Assembly: GCA_033855775.1 (NCBI GenBank)
Contig: JAWVFT010000013.1
Span: 1 to 64,000 of the forward strand
Direction: 5' to 3'
Origin: DASVTR01 sp033855775
Lineage (GTDB): Bacteria; Acidobacteriota; Blastocatellia; Pyrinomonadales; Pyrinomonadaceae
DNA length: 64,000 nucleotides
Shown here: positions 17,440-25,758 of the stretch, piece by piece
Layout: each line of letters starts with the position of its first letter
Numbering within the stretch: the stretch's first letter is position 1
Notes under the pieces: generated by a model
What the model was told of the DNA's origin: nothing
Databases searched by the model: none
What the model saw: the letters and a program-made list of their open reading frames with translations, nothing else
Made by a program: the position numbers and the translations under genes

Positions 17440-17862
17440 GTGTCTCAATCAACAGGCTGCTCGGATGAGCAGGAAGCGCCGCTTGTGATGGTTGTGGATG
17501 ATGCGGACGACATCCGCCGGATGCTCAAGTTTGTGCTTGATATGCGCGGCTACAGAGTGGTGGAAGCTGCCAACGGCAGGGAAGCGGTGGAGATAGCGCA
17601 GAGCAATTGCCCCGACGTGATTCTGATGGATTTGAGCATGCCCGTGCTCGACGGCTACGGGGCGGTCAGAGAGTTGCGCCGGAGTGCGAAGACACGCTCC
17701 GCGCCGATTATCGCCATCTCCGCCCACGACACCGTTGACCATCGCAACAAAGCCTTCGCCGTCGGCTTCAACGAATATCTCACCAAGCCGATTGACTTCA
17801 TTCAGGTGGCCGATCTCATCCAGCGTTTTCTAAACAAGACCGGGACTGATGCCGAAAGCTAA
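17440..17862 (+). CDS. CheY-like single-domain response regulator
   Basis: A 140-residue receiver protein with acidic residues at positions 20-21 (VVDDADD), phospho-acceptor Asp64 (ILMDLSMPVLDG) and Lys116 (YLTKPIDF). There is no output domain, so it acts by protein interaction or in a phosphorelay. I chose GTG at 17440 with GAGG five bases upstream; the frame extends 51 codons further 5' but that segment is not receiver-like. No cognate kinase is adjacent; the nearest is the hybrid kinase about 4 kb upstream. Confidence 0.88.
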   Translation: MSQSTGCSDEQEAPLVMVVDDADDIRRMLKFVLDMRGYRVVEAANGREAVEIAQSNCPDVILMDLSMPVLDGYGAVRELRRSAKTRSAPIIAISAHDTVDHRNKAFAVGFNEYLTKPIDFIQVADLIQRFLNKTGTDAES

Positions 17863-17941
17863 ACGCTAATCGAAGCAGCGAGCGTTGACGAGTCGAGTGA
17901 AAGAGCAGGAGTTTGACGAGTCGAACGCGCCGCCACGCGCT

Positions 17942-18187
17942 CTAGTCCAGGTAGTGCTCGCCGAGCCTTGCCTGTAACGCGACGGGAACGGCTTTCCAAC
18001 TAGCAACGCATAGCGTCTTGGGCGTCCAGTCGGGCGGATGCAGGCGCGAGCAGAGCCACTGTCCAGCTTGCTCCTCGTAACGCCAGCAGTAATACGGGCC
18101 GGCGGCGCGGCGGCTGTAGAACACGAGTTGTCTGCTGCCGTGCGCGTCCGCGCTCTCCGCATTGATGTAGACCCGCAGTCCGTTCAT
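17942..18187 (-). CDS. Hypothetical protein, last gene of the omega-like operon
   Basis: An 81-residue protein with a beta-rich N-terminus (MNGLRVYINAESADAHGSRQLVFYSR) and WRYEEQAGQWLCSRLHPPDW. I recognise no family. The Shine-Dalgarno is weak. It lies 52 bases downstream of another small gene on the same strand, and codon use matches the neighbours. Confidence 0.55.
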   Translation of the reverse strand: MNGLRVYINAESADAHGSRQLVFYSRRAAGPYYCWRYEEQAGQWLCSRLHPPDWTPKTLCVASWKAVPVALQARLGEHYLD

Positions 18188-18239
18188 CTTAACGGTCTTT
18201 GACCTTCAAAGCTTTCGCTTAACGAGTTCGCTTCGTCGC

Positions 18240-18476
18240 TCAACAAGCATGTCCCGCTGCTTCGTTTATGTATTGCTCGACGAGTTTCTGAAGCACGTGC
18301 GCGTAGCGTTTGCGGTTCTCATCCGGCTCGGCGCCGGTTTTGCAGAGCCGCCAGTAGACGGCACGTCTCAACGCATCTTCGCCGCTCAAGGCGCCGCGCC
18401 AAAACAGTATGCCCGCGCGGTCGCGCCATACGCCGTCGCAAATCTCCTTCAACGTCTCCATCTTGACCGCGCTCAT
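18240..18476 (-). CDS. Hypothetical protein translationally coupled to the omega-like gene
   Basis: A 78-residue mostly helical protein (MSAVKMETLKEICDGVW..., RYAHVLQKLVEQYINEA). Its ATG overlaps the stop of the preceding gene in a TGATG arrangement, a strong sign of translational coupling. An in-frame TTG lies one codon upstream. No family is recognised. The fixed stoichiometry suggested by coupling makes it a candidate partner of the omega-like protein. Confidence 0.6.
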   Translation of the reverse strand: MSAVKMETLKEICDGVWRDRAGILFWRGALSGEDALRRAVYWRLCKTGAEPDENRKRYAHVLQKLVEQYINEAAGHAC

Positions 18477-18766
18477 CAAGAGCCGTCCGGCATCACGACG
18501 AGGCTATGCGCGGCATGCTTGACGGGCGGCTTCGGCGTCAGCGTAAAAGGCACAAGACCTTGCTTGACTTCTTCGAGCGCGATGCTCGTGTTCTTGCGTT
18601 TGCGCGGGTCGGCGTCAATGCGTGGACGCGCGCCGCGCAGAAGCTGCTTGTTTCTTTGAGCCGCCACCACAATCAAGCGATACATCGAATCAATTCCCGG
18701 CCACTGCTGCGCGCCCGTCGCGAGGCCGTCGCCGTCATCTTCTGCGGTCTTTTTCGTTTCATTCAT
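18476..18766 (-). CDS. rpoZ: RNA polymerase omega subunit-like protein
   Basis: A 96-residue protein with the omega signature across residues 25-75: IDSMYRLIVVAAQRNKQLL, GARPRIDADPRKRKN and TSIALEEVKQGLVPF. Omega stabilises the beta' subunit during RNA polymerase assembly and forms part of the ppGpp site in proteobacteria. The N-terminal 24 residues are an acidic extension. The ATG follows AGGAG with good spacing. Its neighbours are small unknown genes rather than gmk or coaBC, the usual company of rpoZ. It may be the only omega gene or a second copy; the window cannot tell. Confidence 0.75.
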   Translation of the reverse strand: MNETKKTAEDDGDGLATGAQQWPGIDSMYRLIVVAAQRNKQLLRGARPRIDADPRKRKNTSIALEEVKQGLVPFTLTPKPPVKHAAHSLVVMPDGS

Positions 18767-18790
18767 AAAGCGCTCCTCATCTCAACTGCT

Positions 18791-19108
18791 TCATGCCCAT
18801 GCCTGCGCCAGCATCGCGGGCTGCTGGATGAGCAGGACAAGCTGCGCGTGCTCTATCGGGCGACTGCGGCTCAAATTGGCGGACGGATTATCCACTAGCC
18901 AGAAACATGCCGCGCCTTCGTCCGACGTGATGTCGTCGAGCGCGCTTTCATCCAGCCTGACCGGCTTGAACAGCAGCATTCCCATGTTGCGCGCGCGCGC
19001 CTGCATCGCTTCGCTGCTGCTCCGAAACACAGGCATCCGCAAACGTCCCTGATCCTTAACCGCAAACCAGTCGCCGTTGGCGCGTTGCAAGGCATACAAC
19101 TCAATCAT
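18791..19108 (-). CDS. Hypothetical protein in the omega-like operon
   Basis: A 105-residue protein that starts MIELYALQRANGDWFAVKDQGRL and includes MQARARNMGMLLFKPVRLDE and ACFWLVDNPSANLSR. The composition suggests a small alpha/beta cytoplasmic protein. I chose the ATG at 19108; an upstream TTG extends the frame by 12 codons. No family is recognised. It sits 24 bases before the omega-like gene. Confidence 0.6.
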   Translation of the reverse strand: MIELYALQRANGDWFAVKDQGRLRMPVFRSSSEAMQARARNMGMLLFKPVRLDESALDDITSDEGAACFWLVDNPSANLSRSRPIEHAQLVLLIQQPAMLAQAWA

Positions 19109-19162
19109 AAACGCATCATCTCCATCTTTAGTGACCGTCAACAAAAATCTTCACGCCGGTTT

Positions 19163-19387
19163 TTAAGCGGCGAGCTTGCGATTGATAATCTCGGCGCCGC
19201 GACGCGGTTGATCCACGCTCGGCGACGGCTGGCCAAGCGGAAGCAGCGGCCCATCCGTGTTTTCGCCAGAACTGTCAGGCAATTGCGCCGCTTCGTGCCG
19301 CGCGCGCGCAGTCCAAAGACGATTTGAATAGTTTGAATAAATGGGATGTTCCGGTGTCCCCGGATTATCATCATCTGACTTCATCAT
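19163..19387 (-). CDS. Hypothetical hydrophilic protein, first gene of the omega-like operon
   Basis: A 74-residue, Pro/Asp/Ser-rich, probably disordered protein (MMKSDDDNPGTPEHP...). The support is a strong Shine-Dalgarno (GGAAGGAG) just before the ATG pair and its position at the head of a five-gene minus-strand series. It is transcribed divergently from the XRE regulator at 19598. No function is recognised. Confidence 0.55.
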   Translation of the reverse strand: MMKSDDDNPGTPEHPIYSNYSNRLWTARARHEAAQLPDSSGENTDGPLLPLGQPSPSVDQPRRGAEIINRKLAA

Positions 19388-19560
19388 CGCTCTCCTTCCA
19401 AGTTGCCGCGCAGTCGGCGCGAGCCGGAATGCGACCTGCTCCGGTCCACTAAAAGACTGTCGGCTCTGAATGGTTGGCTGGTAGCTTCAGATAGTCTGGA
19501 TGATTCCAGAGGGGCTGAGAAGAGAGTGAGCTGGACTCGGTTCCAATTAACTCTACGCTA

Positions 19561-19577
19561 GACATGATATATATGTC
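19561..19577. promoter_or_regulatory. Inverted repeat, probable operator of the XRE regulator
   Basis: GACAT and ATGTC arms flank a 7-base AT centre, 21 bases before the regulator ATG and in the divergent promoter region. A second AT-rich box follows immediately. This fits autoregulation by a Cro/CI-type dimer. Confidence 0.45.
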
Positions 19578-19597
19578 AAATATAGGATATATGCCGC

Positions 19598-19900
19598 ATG
19601 CAGGACTCAACGCAAATGACGGGCGGCAAACATGGAGGCAGGAAGCGCATCGTGATTGAGATTCGGCTCGATGAATTTCTGGAAGAGCGTGGGCGGACTT
19701 TCTACTGGCTGGCGAAAGAGACGGGCATCAGCCACACGACGCTGTGGCGTTTGAAGAAGGGCAAAGCTCTGGGCATCAACTTCGGGACTTTGGAAAACAT
19801 CTGCCGCGCGCTCGACTGTCAACCGGGCGACGTGCTGCGACTGGCGACGACCGCGAAGGCCATCGGCAAAAAGCGAAGCGCAAAGCGCAAGCAACGTTGA
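19598..19900 (+). CDS. XRE-family helix-turn-helix regulator
   Basis: A 100-residue protein with a Cro/CI-type DNA-binding domain (about residues 22-83). It has FLEERGRTFYWLAKETGISH, recognition helix TTLWRLKKGKA, and NFGTLENICRALDCQPGDVLRL. A lysine/arginine-rich tail follows. This is the compact HTH_26/YozG-like type. A downstream ATG six codons in, preceded by AGGA, could be the true start. It is divergent from the omega-like operon and has an inverted repeat in its leader, so it may control both transcripts. Confidence 0.85.
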   Translation: MQDSTQMTGGKHGGRKRIVIEIRLDEFLEERGRTFYWLAKETGISHTTLWRLKKGKALGINFGTLENICRALDCQPGDVLRLATTAKAIGKKRSAKRKQR

Positions 19901-20118
19901 GAGCCGCCGGAACTTCGCTTTTGCCTCCGCGCGCGTTAGTCGCAACCCGGCCTTCGTAGTCAGTAGTCGCGGTGCGGAAGTGAAGCGACTTCGTTGGCCG
20001 TTAACGATGCGGCCTGCCACTGAATGGACGCCCGCCACCGGACGAACCGCTCTGACGTGGAAGCTTTCAAAGCGGAACTCTTTAGATGCGGCGCGGCTCA
20101 TCAAGTCAGTCTATGCGT

Positions 20119-20796
20119 TCAGCCCGTCATGTTGGAAGATTGGCTCATCTCAACAGCGGCGCTCTTGGCGGGGATGGGTTGCGACAGATTGCTTCTCGCT
20201 TCAGGCTCTTTCGCGCGCGGCTTGTCTGTGGTCGTCGTCGTCGCTTTCTCCGGCGTCGCCTTAGCGGTCTTCATGCGACAGCCGCCTTCAAAAATCGCGC
20301 CCTGCTCGATAATCAAAACGGGAGTTTGAATATTGCCGTAAACCTGCGCCGTGCGTCCGAACTCAAGCCGCTCGGTGGCCACTATGTCGCCGTTGACAGT
20401 CCCGTTAATCTTCGCCGTCGCCACGTTGATGGCGGCGTCCACGCGCCCGCCCGAACTGATAATCAGCGTTCCCTTTTCTGAAGTGATGCGCCCGGTCAGA
20501 TGACCGTCGATGCGCAGCATCCCTTTGAACTCGGCTTCGCCGGAGAGAACCGTTCCACCGCCGACAAAGCCGCTCATCGTGCCGTCCTTAATTTCGCGCG
20601 CGAGCGATTCGGTTTCCGTCACGGCGCGCGAGGTTAAGGGAGTTTCTATTTCAGGTCGCGCTGGCGGCTCGGCGTAAGCCGTGGGCGGGGGAGCGGCCAC
20701 AGGCTGCGCGGGCGCGTTGTAGGCCGGATACTGCGGCGCCGGTTGCTTTTCGTTTTCGTTCAATTCCGCTTTCGGATGTCTACCCATTCTAAGCAT
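20119..20796 (-). CDS. Bactofilin (polymer-forming cytoskeletal protein)
   Basis: A 225-residue bactofilin. Bactofilins form nucleotide-free beta-helical filaments under the membrane and localise cell wall or polarity proteins. A Pro/Ala-rich N-terminal tail (about 10-75) precedes the DUF583 core (about 95-180) with the repeated GTxxSGEAEFKGMLRIDGHLTG, KGTLIISSGGRVDAAINV and AKINGTVNGDIVATERLEF pattern. A Lys/Thr-rich tail ends the protein. The start at 20796 is set by GGAGG nine bases upstream. It is monocistronic and divergent from the hydrogenase locus. Confidence 0.93.
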   Translation of the reverse strand: MLRMGRHPKAELNENEKQPAPQYPAYNAPAQPVAAPPPTAYAEPPARPEIETPLTSRAVTETESLAREIKDGTMSGFVGGGTVLSGEAEFKGMLRIDGHLTGRITSEKGTLIISSGGRVDAAINVATAKINGTVNGDIVATERLEFGRTAQVYGNIQTPVLIIEQGAIFEGGCRMKTAKATPEKATTTTTDKPRAKEPEARSNLSQPIPAKSAAVEMSQSSNMTG

Positions 20797-21500
20797 GATG
20801 ATGTTCCTCCGCTCGATGTCCGGGACAGAGCGCAGACGCGACACAAAACTATGGCGCCGAACGCAAACAACCCTGACTTCGGCTCTGTAGTCAATTGGTT
20901 AACGCAAAGAGTGATGAGCTATTCAATGAATGAGATTTGGGCAAGCGCTTCGCTCTCGGAAAGCTCAGCCATCATAACCGCAAAGCGGCCCCTTTAATTA
21001 TTGCATTGTCCTTGTATTCGAGTTGCGGCGAGGCGATGTTCCAGATAGTCAAACAGAAGCTCTGGCGGCGCAGCGAATTTAATTGACAGTCAACGAAGCG
21101 CGGCGTTAGACTGCGCTCATATTGAAAAAGATATTGTCCCGGCGAAGTCGAATCGAACTTCTCAGCGGAGAATTATTTCTCGACGGAGCGACCGACACAC
21201 TCCACGGAAATTGTGCGTTGAACCTTCTCTACAATTTTTAACTCTCGTCGGTTATTTGGTGACTTCCCCCAAATCGTTCCGCGGCCTCCCCCGGCTGTAG
21301 GAAAAACCTTCCCATTCTTAACGTCAGTTCATCAAGTTAAACGCGAGCCTTGAGGCTGTTGTCATTATTGGGGTGCGGGCCGGAAGAGCCTGACCCTTAA
21401 GTGCGAGCAGAGACGATGGTAGCGCCGCGCGCGCAGACAGGCTGCGCGCCGACCCACCAGCAAACCAGTCATCAACACAGAACGGAAAGGAGAGACAACT
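20797..21500. other. Divergent intergenic region between bactofilin and hydrogenase genes
   Basis: About 700 bases without a supported gene. It contains a sigma-70-like promoter candidate (21083-21112) and the long hydrogenase leader. A segment near 20880-20915 looks faintly like a tRNA D arm but has no matching acceptor strand. Confidence 0.5.
21083..21112 (+). promoter_or_regulatory. Candidate sigma-70-type promoter of the hydrogenase operon
   Basis: TTGACA (21083-21088), an 18-base spacer and TAGACT (21107-21112) lie about 390 bases upstream of hhyS. The implied leader is long, leaving room for regulation. The consensus match is good but not unique evidence. Confidence 0.4.
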
Positions 21501-22565
21501 ATGGCAGCGGAAACTGCTCCATACGGTCGGGTCACTCAGCGAGCGCCTGCGGTCAAGGAAGTGCATATTCTCTGGATCACAGCCGGATTGGGCTGTGACG
21601 GCGACACTATTTCCATCACCGCCGCGACGCAGCCGAGCATCGAGGATGTCGTGATGGGAGCGATACCGGGCCTTCCCAAAGTTCACCTGCACAATCCGGT
21701 TTTGGCTTATGAAGTCGGCGACGATTTCATGAAGTACTGGTATCAGGCCGAGCAGGGCTTGATTGACCCGTTCGTCCTCGTCGTTGAAGGCTCGATTCCG
21801 AACGAGAAGATTAAAGAGGAAGGCTACTGGGCCGCGCTCGGCAACGACCCGATGACGAACCAGCCGATTCCGACCTGCGATTGGATTGACCGTCTGGCTC
21901 CGAAGGCCGTGGCGGTCGTCGCCATCGGCACCTGCGCCACCTACGGCGGCATCCACGCGATGGCGGGCAATCCGACCGGCTGCATGGGCCTCGCCGATTA
22001 TCTCGGATGGGATTTCAAATCGAAGGCCGGGCTGCCGATTGTTAACGTCCCCGGTTGTCCCGTTCAGCCGGACAACTTCATGGAGACGGTGCTCTACCTG
22101 CTCTACCAGTTGGCTGGATTAGCGCCGATGATTCCGCTCGACGAGCAACTGCGCCCGACGTGGCTCTTCGGCAAGACCGTTCACGAGGGCTGCGACCGCG
22201 CGGGCTATTACGAGCAGGCCGACTTCGCCACCGAGTACGGCTCGCCGAAGTGCATCGTCAAGCTCGGCTGTTGGGGGCCGGTCGTCAACTGCAACGTGCC
22301 GAAGCGCGGTTGGATGGCGGGCATCGGCGGTTGCCCGAACGTCGGCGGCATCTGCATCGGCTGCACGATGCCGGGCTTTCCAGACAAGTTCATGCCGTTC
22401 ATGGACGAGCCGCCGGGCGCGAAGCTCTCCGCCGGGGCGATTGGCATCTACGGCAGGATGATTCGCAAACTGCGCGCCGTCACCAACACAACGGTCAACA
22501 AGGAGCCGAAGTGGCGACACACCGGCGATACACTAACGACCGGCTACAAGCCCACGAGCTACTGA
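21501..22565 (+). CDS. hhyS: Group 1h [NiFe]-hydrogenase small subunit
   Basis: A 354-residue iron-sulfur subunit that relays electrons from the NiFe site. It lacks a twin-arginine signal peptide, as expected for the group 1h high-affinity enzymes. The first cluster motif is GLGCDGD: Cys32 is kept but the second ligand position is Asp35, matching the 3Cys-1Asp proximal cluster described for group 1h enzymes and linked to oxygen tolerance. Other ligand segments are GTCATYGG, NVPGCPVQPDNF, and the C-terminal block HEGCDR, KCIVKLGCWGP, GGCPNVGGICIGCTMPGFPD. The ATG follows GAAAGGAGA. It starts the 19-gene hydrogenase locus and is 16 bases from hhyL. Confidence 0.95.
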   Translation: MAAETAPYGRVTQRAPAVKEVHILWITAGLGCDGDTISITAATQPSIEDVVMGAIPGLPKVHLHNPVLAYEVGDDFMKYWYQAEQGLIDPFVLVVEGSIPNEKIKEEGYWAALGNDPMTNQPIPTCDWIDRLAPKAVAVVAIGTCATYGGIHAMAGNPTGCMGLADYLGWDFKSKAGLPIVNVPGCPVQPDNFMETVLYLLYQLAGLAPMIPLDEQLRPTWLFGKTVHEGCDRAGYYEQADFATEYGSPKCIVKLGCWGPVVNCNVPKRGWMAGIGGCPNVGGICIGCTMPGFPDKFMPFMDEPPGAKLSAGAIGIYGRMIRKLRAVTNTTVNKEPKWRHTGDTLTTGYKPTSY

Positions 22566-22581
22566 GAAGGAGCGACAACAG

Positions 22582-24390
22582 ATGAGCACGACAACGACAG
22601 TCGGGACGCAGGCTCCGGCCAAGCCCCGCACGCTGGTGGACATGAACTGGGATCCGATTACGCGCATCGTCGGCAGCCTCGGCATCTACACCAAGATTGA
22701 TTTCGCCAACAAGGAGGTCGCCGAGTGCTACTCGACCTCCTCCATCTTTCGCGGTTATTCGATTTTCATGAAGGGCAAAGACCCGCGCGACGCGCACTTC
22801 ATCACGAGCCGCATCTGCGGCATCTGCGGCGACAACCACGCCACCTGCGCCAACTACGCGCAGAACATGGCCTTCAACGTTCGCCCGCCCGCCCTCGGCG
22901 AGTGGATTGTCAATCTGGGCGAAGCCGCCGAGTACATGTTCGACCACAACATCTTTCAGGACAATCTGGTCGGCGTTGACTTCTGCGAGCAGATGGTCAA
23001 GGAGACGAATCCCGGCGTCTGGGAAAAAGCGAAGACGACCGAAGCCCCGCACGCCGCCGACCACGGCTACAAGACCATCGCCGACATCATGACGGCCCTC
23101 AATCCTTTCACGGGCGAGTTCTACCGCGAGACTCTGCACGTCTCGCGTTACACGCGCGAGATGTTCTGCTTGATGGAAGGCCGTCACGTTCATCCTTCGA
23201 CGCTCTATCCGGGCGGCGTCGGGACGGTTCCGACCGTCCAACTCTTCACGGACTACATCGTCCGCCTGATGCGCTACTGCGAGTTTATGAAGAAGGTCGT
23301 GCCGCTGCATGACGACCTCTTCGACTTCTTCTACGAAGCCTTGCCCGGCTATGAGAAAGTGGGACAACGCCGCATCCTGCTCGGCTGTTGGGGTTCGTTT
23401 CAGGACCCCGCGGTCTGCGACTACACCTACAAGAACATGAACGAGTGGGGCAACGCGATGTTCGTCACGCCCGGCGTCATCGTTGACGGCAAACTCGTCA
23501 CCACAGACCTCGTTGACATCAACCTCGGCATCCGCATCCTTTTGGGAAGCTCCTACTACGACGACTGGCAGAACGCCGAAACCTTCGTCAAGACAGACCC
23601 GCTCGGCAACGCGGTTGACCAGCGACATCCGTGGAATCAGACGACGACGCCGAGGCCGCAGAAGCGCGACTTCGACAACAAGTACACCTGGGTGATGTCG
23701 CCGCGCTGGTATCACGAAGGCGAGCAGGGCGAAGGCAGCAAGTATCTCGCGCTCGACACGGGCGGCGGGCCAATCGCTCGCCTCTGGTCAACCGCGCTGG
23801 CGGGCAAGGTGGACATCGGCTACATCAAGGCGACGGGCCACAGCGTCAAGATTTACCTGCCGCAGACGGCCATGAAGCCGGAGGTCGAGTTTGAATGGAA
23901 GATACCGAAGTGGTCGAACGCCATCGAACGCGACCGCGCCCGCACCTACTTTCAGGCTTACGCCGCCGCCGCCGCTCTACACTTTGCCGAGCAAGCCTTG
24001 GCCGAGTTGCACGCGGGCCGCACGAAAACATGGTCTGAGTTTAAGGTGCCTGACGAAGCCATCGGTTGCGGCTTTCACGAAGCGGTGCGCGGCGTTCTCT
24101 CGCATCATGTCGTTATCCGCGACGGCAAGATTGCCAACTATCACCCGTACCCGCCGACGCCTTGGAACGCCAACCCGCGCGACATCTACGGCACACCCGG
24201 CCCCTACGAAGACGCCGTGCAGAACACGCCCATCTTCGAAGAGAACGGCCCTGAAAACTTCAAGGGCATAGACATCATGCGCGCCGTCCGCAGCTTCGAC
24301 CCATGCTTGCCCTGCGGCGTCCACATGTATCTCGGCAACGGCAAAGTCTTGGAGACGCGCCACTCGCCGATGTTCGGGGCGATGAAGTAA
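22582..24390 (+). CDS. hhyL: Group 1h [NiFe]-hydrogenase large (catalytic) subunit
   Basis: A 602-residue subunit that carries the NiFe(CN)2CO site and oxidises H2. The N-terminal ligand pair is in RICGICGDNHATC (Cys79, Cys82). The C-terminal pair is in DPCLPCGVH (Cys575, Cys578, His581). The 21 residues after His581 are the expected peptide removed by the maturation protease at 28527. Length and both motifs fit the group 1h branch known from soil actinobacteria and Pyrinomonas. The ATG follows GAAGGAG. A 15-bp stem lies in the gap before the next gene. Confidence 0.96.
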   Translation: MSTTTTVGTQAPAKPRTLVDMNWDPITRIVGSLGIYTKIDFANKEVAECYSTSSIFRGYSIFMKGKDPRDAHFITSRICGICGDNHATCANYAQNMAFNVRPPALGEWIVNLGEAAEYMFDHNIFQDNLVGVDFCEQMVKETNPGVWEKAKTTEAPHAADHGYKTIADIMTALNPFTGEFYRETLHVSRYTREMFCLMEGRHVHPSTLYPGGVGTVPTVQLFTDYIVRLMRYCEFMKKVVPLHDDLFDFFYEALPGYEKVGQRRILLGCWGSFQDPAVCDYTYKNMNEWGNAMFVTPGVIVDGKLVTTDLVDINLGIRILLGSSYYDDWQNAETFVKTDPLGNAVDQRHPWNQTTTPRPQKRDFDNKYTWVMSPRWYHEGEQGEGSKYLALDTGGGPIARLWSTALAGKVDIGYIKATGHSVKIYLPQTAMKPEVEFEWKIPKWSNAIERDRARTYFQAYAAAAALHFAEQALAELHAGRTKTWSEFKVPDEAIGCGFHEAVRGVLSHHVVIRDGKIANYHPYPPTPWNANPRDIYGTPGPYEDAVQNTPIFEENGPENFKGIDIMRAVRSFDPCLPCGVHMYLGNGKVLETRHSPMFGAMK

Positions 24391-24401
24391 AGCAGTGACG
24401 A

Positions 24402-24498
24402 GTGACAAGCAGCGAGCAGCAAGTTAAAACCATCTGCGAATTTTTACTGACTGGTTTTTCTTCTTCTTGCTCGTCACTTGTCACTCGCTGCTTGTCAC
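24402..24498. repeat. Long inverted repeat between hhyL and the NifU-Rieske-like gene
   Basis: Two perfect 15-base arms (GTGACAAGCAGCGAG at 24402-24416 and its complement at 24484-24498) enclose 67 bases and end 7 bases before the next ATG. Extra GTGAC/CAAG words on both sides show the arms derive from a short repeated unit. Confidence 0.7.
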
Positions 24499-24505
24499 TA
24501 TTCTT

Positions 24506-25396
24506 ATGGACTCACAACAACTAGCGCAGCGGATTGACGAACTCGTCCGCAAGATTGAGACGATGGCCGACGCGGACGCGCGCTCTAGCTGCGTCGAGCT
24601 TCTGCAATCGCTGATGGAACTCCACGGCTCTTGCCTGGAGCGCATGCTGGAGTTGGTCGCGGAAGCCGGAGCGCCGGGCCGCGCCGTCATCGAAGGCTTT
24701 GCGCGGGACGAGTTGGTGAAAGGATTGCTGCTGCTCTACGGGCTGCATCCGGTCGCCCTCGAAACGCGCGTCATGCAGGCTCTGGACAAAGTGCGGCCTT
24801 ATCTCTCTTCGCACGGCGGCAACGTCGAAGTGATTGGCATCGAGGACGGCGTAGTGCGCTTGCGACTTCAGGGAAGCTGCAAGAGTTGCCCTTCGTCCGC
24901 GATGACGCTCAAGCTCGCCATTGAAGAGGCCATCTATGAAGCCGCTCCCGACGTGACGGCTATTGAGGCCGAAGGAGTCTTTGAGCCTCCGCCGCCCGCC
25001 GTCTCAGGCTTAGTCTCTTTGGAGCGGACGCGAAGAAGCGACGACGCGGCGGCGCAGGCGGTCGTCAATGGTCACGGTTGGGAGCAGGTCAACGGCCTGT
25101 CGTCGCTCGCTCAAGGCGCGGCGCAGGCGGTCGAAGTCGGCGGGCGCACGATTCTCTTCTGTCATCTTGACGAGACGTTCTACGCCTACAGCAGCAATTG
25201 TCCCGGCTGCGGTCGGGCCTTGCCCGCAGCCGCGCTTGAGGGCGCAACGCTCGTCTGCCCTGCCTGCGAGCAACGCTACGATTGCAAGCGCGCCGGTCGC
25301 GGCTTAGACGAGCCGGGCCTCTACCTTGAGCCGTTCCCGCTGTTAATCGAACAAGGCCGGATGAAGGTGGCCGTGCCTCATCCGGCGACGAGTTGA
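24506..25396 (+). CDS. NifU-like + modified Rieske-like fusion protein of the hydrogenase locus
   Basis: A 296-residue cytoplasmic protein. Residues 1-75 are helical. Residues 80-150 form a NifU C-terminal-type domain with the Fe-S scaffold motif GSCKSCPSS (Cys125, Cys128). Residues about 190-290 resemble a Rieske fold (ILFCHLDETFYAYSSNCPGC ... VCPACEQRYD). The Rieske ligand histidines are absent: the pairs are Cys232-x2-Cys235 and Cys251-x2-Cys254, so the site may hold a rubredoxin-like metal or a different cluster. NifU/Rieske proteins accompany other group 1h hydrogenases. Likely roles are cluster delivery to HhyS or electron transfer. The ATG lacks a good Shine-Dalgarno and sits next to a hairpin. 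Confidence 0.85.
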   Translation: MDSQQLAQRIDELVRKIETMADADARSSCVELLQSLMELHGSCLERMLELVAEAGAPGRAVIEGFARDELVKGLLLLYGLHPVALETRVMQALDKVRPYLSSHGGNVEVIGIEDGVVRLRLQGSCKSCPSSAMTLKLAIEEAIYEAAPDVTAIEAEGVFEPPPPAVSGLVSLERTRRSDDAAAQAVVNGHGWEQVNGLSSLAQGAAQAVEVGGRTILFCHLDETFYAYSSNCPGCGRALPAAALEGATLVCPACEQRYDCKRAGRGLDEPGLYLEPFPLLIEQGRMKVAVPHPATS

Positions 25397-25471
25397 AGGC
25401 TTTCAACCGCTCGCCCGTGGCGCGAAGGGACAAACGCGCTTCGCGCCTACGGACGACCAAGAGGAGAAGAG

Positions 25472-25699
25472 ATGATGGACGAACATGACGCCAGGAGCGA
25501 GTCGCCCGCGCATGACGCAGGCACAGGCAAGGGCGAGGAGAAATCCTCCATGGAAGGAAAGGAGCCGGGCCGCGAAGTCACAGGCGAGACGCACGCGGGC
25601 CGTCCCGCCGGAACTTCGACGGCGCGCGATTCCACCAGCATCAATCCTGATGACGAAGGCCCGATTGACCCTGCAAGCCCGAACATGCCCGCTCCCTAA
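25472..25699 (+). CDS. Small acidic hydrophilic protein of the hydrogenase locus
   Basis: A 75-residue, probably disordered protein rich in Glu, Asp, Gly and Pro (MMDEHDARSESPAHDAG...). A strong Shine-Dalgarno (AAGAGGAGAAGAG) precedes the ATG pair, and the gene is in line with its neighbours. No family is recognised. The ribosome site supports translation. Confidence 0.6.
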   Translation: MMDEHDARSESPAHDAGTGKGEEKSSMEGKEPGREVTGETHAGRPAGTSTARDSTSINPDDEGPIDPASPNMPAP

Positions 25700-25758
25700 A
25701 CCGCGAGCAGAGCGAACAGGCGACCGGCGGAAAATAGTTTGAGGCAGCAGATTCACAG

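Noticed and set aside
20880..20950. tRNA-like segment beginning GGCTCTGTAGTCAATTGG
   Set aside because: It resembles a D arm, but no complementary acceptor strand or T arm follows at the right distance.
22495..23715. 406-codon minus-strand open frame opposite hhyL
   Set aside because: Shadow of the hydrogenase large subunit caused by codon bias.
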